NCBI GenBank assembly: GCA_964292325.1
Contig: CAXYVG010000111.1
Span: 1 to 10,749, forward strand
DNA from: CTSoil-075 sp964292325
GTDB lineage: Bacteria > Bacillota > Negativicutes > DSM-13327
Length of the DNA: 10,749 nucleotides
Direction of reading: 5' to 3'
Shown: one piece after another, positions 7,385-10,749 of the stretch
How positions within the stretch are numbered: position 1 is the first letter of the stretch
Layout of the letters: each line of letters opens with the position of its first letter
Notes under the pieces: generated by a model
What the model was told of the DNA's origin: nothing
The model's database searches: none
The model's input: the letters and a program-made list of their open reading frames with translations, nothing else
Position numbers and translations under genes: made by a program

Positions 7385-7789
7385 TTACTGATATAGCCGA
7401 ATCCGCCCTAAACAATCATGTATTTTTTCATATAATAAACCAGCGGCAAACCAAACAGGAGCGTAATCCAAACGAATTAGCCCTTGGATATTAAAGATAG
7501 CCTGAGAATAATCCCAAGGCACCATGCCGATTGCTTGGAGCAGTAGCCAGCCTGTAAAATACTCTACAGCAAAATTGATCATCATCCAGACAGTCGCGCG
7601 CATCCACACCGGCCATATACGAATTTTTTCATGCACAGGTTCAAACAATATAATACTTCCATATATGGGAAACATCCACAAATAAGTTCTAGCCGTCAAG
7701 CAAACATCTCCATTTAATAGCGAACCTATACCTGTCCAAATAACTTCAAGACACCAGCCGATTAATCCATAAATGATAAAACGTTCCAT
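7385..7789 (-). CDS. Small CmpB-like (PF06541) putative membrane permease protein
   Basis: A 134-residue integral membrane protein with about four hydrophobic segments (about 4-24, 36-50, 62-86, 108-121). It resembles the poorly understood family named putative ABC-transporter type IV (ABC_trans_CmpB). Matching features are the start YGLIGWCLEVIW, the PIYG turn (41-44), the VEYFTGWLL helix and the W-DYS motif (PWDYSQAIFNIQGLI, 91-105) followed by a final helix. True transport has not been shown for this family as far as I know, and no ATPase gene is adjacent. ATG at 7789 is the first possible start, because an in-frame TAG lies four codons upstream. No Shine-Dalgarno is visible. Terminators on both sides make it a single-gene unit. 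Confidence 0.7.
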   Translation of the reverse strand: MERFIIYGLIGWCLEVIWTGIGSLLNGDVCLTARTYLWMFPIYGSIILFEPVHEKIRIWPVWMRATVWMMINFAVEYFTGWLLLQAIGMVPWDYSQAIFNIQGLIRLDYAPVWFAAGLLYEKIHDCLGRIRLYQ

Positions 7790-7803
7790 ATGAATAGTCT
7801 AAT

Positions 7804-7812
7804 CTTATAGCA
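7804..7812 (-). promoter_or_regulatory. Possible extended -10 promoter of the CmpB-like gene
   Basis: Minus strand TGCTATAAG fits an extended -10 (TG-N-TATAAT with one mismatch). No good -35 lies at the expected distance. Transcription would start near 7797, only about eight bases before the ATG, which would explain the missing Shine-Dalgarno by a near-leaderless message. The call rests on one short motif. Confidence 0.3.
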
Positions 7813-7907
7813 GAAAATTATTCACTGTTTTGCTAATATAAATAATACGGTTCTACGTAACAGGTCTAATGGCGAAATTTATTTACTGGCGCAATTACAA
7901 ACTCAGC

Positions 7908-7936
7908 AAAAAAGCACGCGTATGGCGTGCTTTTTT
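7908..7936. terminator. Terminator after the hybrid kinase, symmetrical
   Basis: A perfect 12-base inverted repeat AAAAAAGCACGC/GCGTGCTTTTTT surrounds a 5-base loop, with the A/T runs forming U tails on either strand. It starts six bases after the hybrid kinase stop codon (7943-7945) and overlaps no gene, so it ends that minus-strand transcript and could also stop plus-strand transcription. Confidence 0.9.
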
Positions 7937-7942
7937 GAACGC

Positions 7943-10648
7943 TTATTTCTCAAGCCAAACATCAATTAACTTGAAAAGCTCATTATAATCAATTGGCTTT
8001 GAAATATAATCATCCATACCGGCTGCAAGACATTTTTCTTTATCTCCCCTCAGTGCATAAGCCGTCATTGCAATAATGGGTGTATGAATACCCAGACTTT
8101 CTTCTCTCAATCGAATTTGTTTTGTTGCAGCGTATCCATCTAAATATGGCATATTAATATCCATTAATATTAAATCGAATTGTTCTTTCTCCGAAAGACC
8201 GACTCCTTCTCGTCCATCTTTAGCTAAGAATACCTCTAAGTTCTTTTTAGCAAGCAATATATTAGACAAGTTTCTACTCACTTCATCATCTTCAACAAGT
8301 AATACTTTGGGTCTAGCATCTTTATTCATTATTATATTGTCAACAAATCCAGTAGATACTGACAAATTCTCTACAGAATTATCTTCTACAGCAAAGGATG
8401 CTGTGAAAAAGAATTCACTTCCTACCATTTCCGTACTTTCCATGCCGATTTGTCCGCCCATCATCTCAATAAGTTTTTTAGAAATCACAAGGCCAAGTCC
8501 TGTTCCCCCGAATCTTCTGCTATTTGAATCATCAACCTGACTAAAGCGTTTAAATAATTTATCGACCTTATCTTTAGGTATTCCAATACCCGTATCATTC
8601 ACACTAAATTTCAATACCATATTTCGATCCTGTTTTAGCATTGAGAATATGTTTATAGTTACACCTCCGCTAAAGGTAAACTTCACACTATTTCCAACTA
8701 AATTAGAAAGAATTTGTCTTAATCGTACAGAGTCACCGATTAGTTGTTGCGGAATATTGTCGTCGATATGTATTTTTATATATAACCTTTTCTGTTTTGC
8801 CGCAACGTTGAACAAATCAACAACTTCATTGACTGTTTCCCTAATATTAAAAGATTCGCTCTCTAAGTCCATTTTACCAGCTTCAATTTTTGAATAGTCA
8901 AGGATATCATTTAACACCCTGAGTAGTAATGAAGTAGATGATTTTACAATAGTAAGATAGTCTCTCTGTTCTTGCTGTAATTCTGTCATCAGTACCAAAT
9001 CTGTCATACCGATGATTCCATTCATAGGGGTTCTGATTTCATGACTCATGTTAGCAAGAAATTGGCTTTTCGCTATATTGGCTTGCTCAGCTTCTACTTT
9101 GGCTGCTATAAGAGTCTTCTCAACTCCAATTCTTCTATTGATCTCATCTTTAAGGGAATCGTTGATCCTAGAAAGTTCTGCATTAACTGCTTCAATTTTC
9201 CTCTTAGCCTCTATGATTGTCTTTTCAGCCTTGATGGCTTCAGTTTTATCTAACCCTACTGATATGGCGCCAATTAGATTGCCAGCCCCGTCATGAAGAA
9301 GAGAATTATGCCACTCGCATAATAATATTTTTCCATGTCTTGTTATATTTTCATTAAAAGTAACGCGTTCTAAGCTTGATTGTATAATATTCGTCGCAAC
9401 ATCAGTTATCGTTTCTTTAACCTTCGCTGGCACTAAAAAATCTACAAATCTTTGACCAAGAATTTCTTCCTTAGACCAGCCAAACAGCTTCTCAGCTTTT
9501 TTATTCCAGTCAACAATCCGAAACTCTTTATCCCAAACCCCAAAAGCAAGCGGAGAATTATCATATAAACTGTGATAGAGCTCTTCACTTCTTTTTAAAG
9601 CATTTGCCATATTTTCTCGTTCAGAGATTTCTTCCTCAAGCAGAGCATTTGCTTCTTCAAGTTCGGCATTCATATCCTGCAACTGATTTGTACGTTCTGC
9701 TACCATATTTTCTAGTTGCGAATTTATAACACGTAGCTCATCTTTAAGCTTTTTATGTTCCGTAATATCATAACTATAGGAACGGCTCATTATATAATTG
9801 CCATTACCGTCCATAACTGCTGTCGCACTAATAAGTAGTGTACGCTTTGTGCCATCACTACACCTTAAATCAAATTCCAGATCTTTTACCCACCCATTTT
9901 TTCGAAATGCTGGGAATGATTTTGAAAACATTTTCAAACTATCTAGGGTTATAAACTCCGTAAACTTCCTTTTACCAACTATTTCTTCTCTGCTATGGCC
10001 TAACCATCTCAGTAGAGTATCGTTAATACGCACAATGAAACCATCTTTGTCGAGGGAGTGAAATCCGCAAGGTGAATTATTATAAAGATCCTCAACTTCT
10101 TCCAATGTTTTTTGCAGGCGTTCTTCTGTACTGATATGCTCAGAAATCTCTTCTTCTAGTAGTGCATTGACTTCCTCAAGTGCTATAGTTCTTTCTTTGA
10201 CGAGCTCCTCTAGCTCAAAATTAAATTTAATCATTTTTTCTTCGTTTTTTTTCTGCTCAGTAATATCATTCACTATCGAATAGATAAATTCCCTATCACC
10301 GATTCTTACAGGGGTATTATGAATCTCTACAAAACGTATTTCACCATTTGCTAGACGATGCTGAAAGAAAAAATGATTCCGCTGTTGCCTTCTTGCTAGT
10401 GTAAGTTCGGCAGTAATTTGTTCCTTGGTTAAAGTATTAATGTCTGCTATTGATAACGTTAGCATTTCCTGCTGGCTATAGCCATAAAATGAACAAGCAG
10501 CTGCATTTGCATCAATAATTCCTTTAGTCTCAGGATCAATGAGTAACATGATAATATGTCTATTATTAAATAAATGGTTATAATGAATATTAATAAATTT
10601 TTTTTCTATACTAGTATCCCTAGAATTGATACCATTATTTTCACTCAC
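7943..10648 (-). CDS. Cytoplasmic hybrid histidine kinase, 3 x PAS-HisKA-HATPase-REC
   Basis: A 901-residue soluble kinase with no signal peptide or membrane helix. Domains: PAS1 about 28-133, coiled coil, PAS2 about 185-298, coiled coil, PAS3 about 355-472, coiled coil, HisKA with H536 in ANMSHEIRTPMNGIIGMTDL, and HATPase_c. HATPase_c has N649/N653, NDTGIGIP at 684-691, the F box LFKRFSQVDDS and GGTGLGL at 714-720. The C-terminal receiver (about 780-898) has acidic D787/D788, phosphoacceptor D830 in LILMDINMP, T862 and K884. All catalytic residues are present, so phosphate can move from H536 to D830. A separate HPt protein would be expected to pass it on, and none is in the window. The start is GTG at 10648, with AAGTGGGG seven bases upstream; no ATG is in frame before residue 34. 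The PAS ligands are unknown. A sigma-54-like promoter precedes it. Confidence 0.95.
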   Translation of the reverse strand: MSENNGINSRDTSIEKKFINIHYNHLFNNRHIIMLLIDPETKGIIDANAAACSFYGYSQQEMLTLSIADINTLTKEQITAELTLARRQQRNHFFFQHRLANGEIRFVEIHNTPVRIGDREFIYSIVNDITEQKKNEEKMIKFNFELEELVKERTIALEEVNALLEEEISEHISTEERLQKTLEEVEDLYNNSPCGFHSLDKDGFIVRINDTLLRWLGHSREEIVGKRKFTEFITLDSLKMFSKSFPAFRKNGWVKDLEFDLRCSDGTKRTLLISATAVMDGNGNYIMSRSYSYDITEHKKLKDELRVINSQLENMVAERTNQLQDMNAELEEANALLEEEISERENMANALKRSEELYHSLYDNSPLAFGVWDKEFRIVDWNKKAEKLFGWSKEEILGQRFVDFLVPAKVKETITDVATNIIQSSLERVTFNENITRHGKILLCEWHNSLLHDGAGNLIGAISVGLDKTEAIKAEKTIIEAKRKIEAVNAELSRINDSLKDEINRRIGVEKTLIAAKVEAEQANIAKSQFLANMSHEIRTPMNGIIGMTDLVLMTELQQEQRDYLTIVKSSTSLLLRVLNDILDYSKIEAGKMDLESESFNIRETVNEVVDLFNVAAKQKRLYIKIHIDDNIPQQLIGDSVRLRQILSNLVGNSVKFTFSGGVTINIFSMLKQDRNMVLKFSVNDTGIGIPKDKVDKLFKRFSQVDDSNSRRFGGTGLGLVISKKLIEMMGGQIGMESTEMVGSEFFFTASFAVEDNSVENLSVSTGFVDNIIMNKDARPKVLLVEDDEVSRNLSNILLAKKNLEVFLAKDGREGVGLSEKEQFDLILMDINMPYLDGYAATKQIRLREESLGIHTPIIAMTAYALRGDKEKCLAAGMDDYISKPIDYNELFKLIDVWLEK
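9620..9664 (-). repeat. Coiled-coil linker repeat, copy 2 (before PAS3)
   Basis: Encodes EEANALLEEEISE (residues 331-343), nearly identical to residues 158-170. At DNA level, 9621-9664 matches 10140-10183 at 34 of 44 positions without gaps. It is part of a duplicated linker-plus-PAS module inside the hybrid kinase. Confidence 0.7.
10139..10183 (-). repeat. Coiled-coil linker repeat, copy 1 (before PAS2)
   Basis: Encodes EEVNALLEEEISE (residues 158-170), the counterpart of the copy at 9620-9664. In both places an ERT-x-x-L coiled coil runs into this segment, and a LY-x-x-SP or LYNNSP PAS entry follows, so the PAS spacing is repeated too. Confidence 0.7.
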
Positions 10649-10663
10649 AAATATACCCCACTT
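10649..10663 (-). promoter_or_regulatory. Ribosome binding site of the GTG-started hybrid kinase
   Basis: AAGTGGGG (10656-10663) lies seven bases before GTG. It is an imperfect Shine-Dalgarno, and with the GTG start it suggests modest translation. It supports 10648 as start. Confidence 0.55.
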
Positions 10664-10725
10664 ATTTTTGTTTTATCTAACTATTTCTATTAACCTTTCA
10701 TAGCGTCTATATTTAGTATATAAGA

Positions 10726-10740
10726 GCAAAAATCCTGCCA
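10726..10740 (-). promoter_or_regulatory. Sigma-54 (RpoN) -24/-12 promoter candidate
   Basis: Minus strand TGGCAGGATTTTTGC matches the sigma-54 consensus TGGCACG-N4-TTGC at every defined position except one (G for C at position 6). The essential GG and GC are at the right 10-base spacing, and the flanking T on each side also fits. Transcription would start near 10714, about 66 bases before the GTG. The enhancer for a bEBP would lie beyond the window edge. A competing sigma-A reading, TTGGCA with TATACT, has only a 15-base spacer. Confidence 0.5.
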
Positions 10741-10749
10741 AAGTTCTAC

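Noticed and set aside
10702..10739. Sigma-A promoter TTGGCA/TATACT before the hybrid kinase
   Set aside because: Both boxes are near consensus, but the 15-base spacer is too short. The same bases fit sigma-54 better. Not fully excluded.

Overview
The window looks like chromosomal DNA of a low-to-moderate GC, motile, endospore-former-type Firmicute. Strong AAGGAGG-type ribosome binding sites, TTGACA/TATAAT-type promoters, U-tailed terminators, a c-di-GMP-I riboswitch and very large sensor kinases point that way. A Negativicutes-like genus such as Pelosinus or Sporomusa would fit, but that is an impression from style, not a proven assignment. No phage, transposon, CRISPR, tRNA or rRNA signal was seen.

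Layout. (1) 1-2260, minus strand: a transmembrane chemotaxis receptor (142-1830) read from a strong sigma-A promoter (2232-2260) through a roughly 395-base leader. The leader holds a c-di-GMP-I riboswitch (about 2110-2187), an intrinsic terminator directly after it (2063-2089), and a possible small reading frame with its own Shine-Dalgarno but a one-base frame break (1854-2022). (2) 2544-4334, plus strand: a MASE3-PAS-HisKA-HATPase membrane histidine kinase, divergent from the receptor. (3) 4428-4473: a 20-bp perfect inverted repeat serving as terminator between convergent genes. (4) 4515-7136, minus: a kinase with an extracytoplasmic ABC substrate-binding-like sensor, a PAS domain and long coiled coils. 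Its start is placed at 7136, not at the upstream 7271. (5) 7385-7789, minus: a small CmpB-like (PF06541) membrane protein flanked by terminators. (6) 7943-10648, minus: a soluble hybrid kinase with three PAS domains and a C-terminal receiver, GTG start, preceded by a near-consensus sigma-54 element (10726-10740).

How they fit together. This is a signalling neighbourhood rather than an operon: each gene appears to have its own promoter, its own terminator, or both. Three sensor kinases lie together, but there is no free response regulator, HPt protein or DNA-binding output, so they are orphan kinases here. They may feed Spo0A-type, chemotaxis or other regulators encoded elsewhere. The best-supported regulatory story is the receptor under a transcription-terminating c-di-GMP switch. 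Visible alternative pairings predict an OFF switch, meaning high c-di-GMP stops receptor synthesis. The least explained items are the broken small frame between switch and receptor, and the sigma-54-like element before the hybrid kinase.
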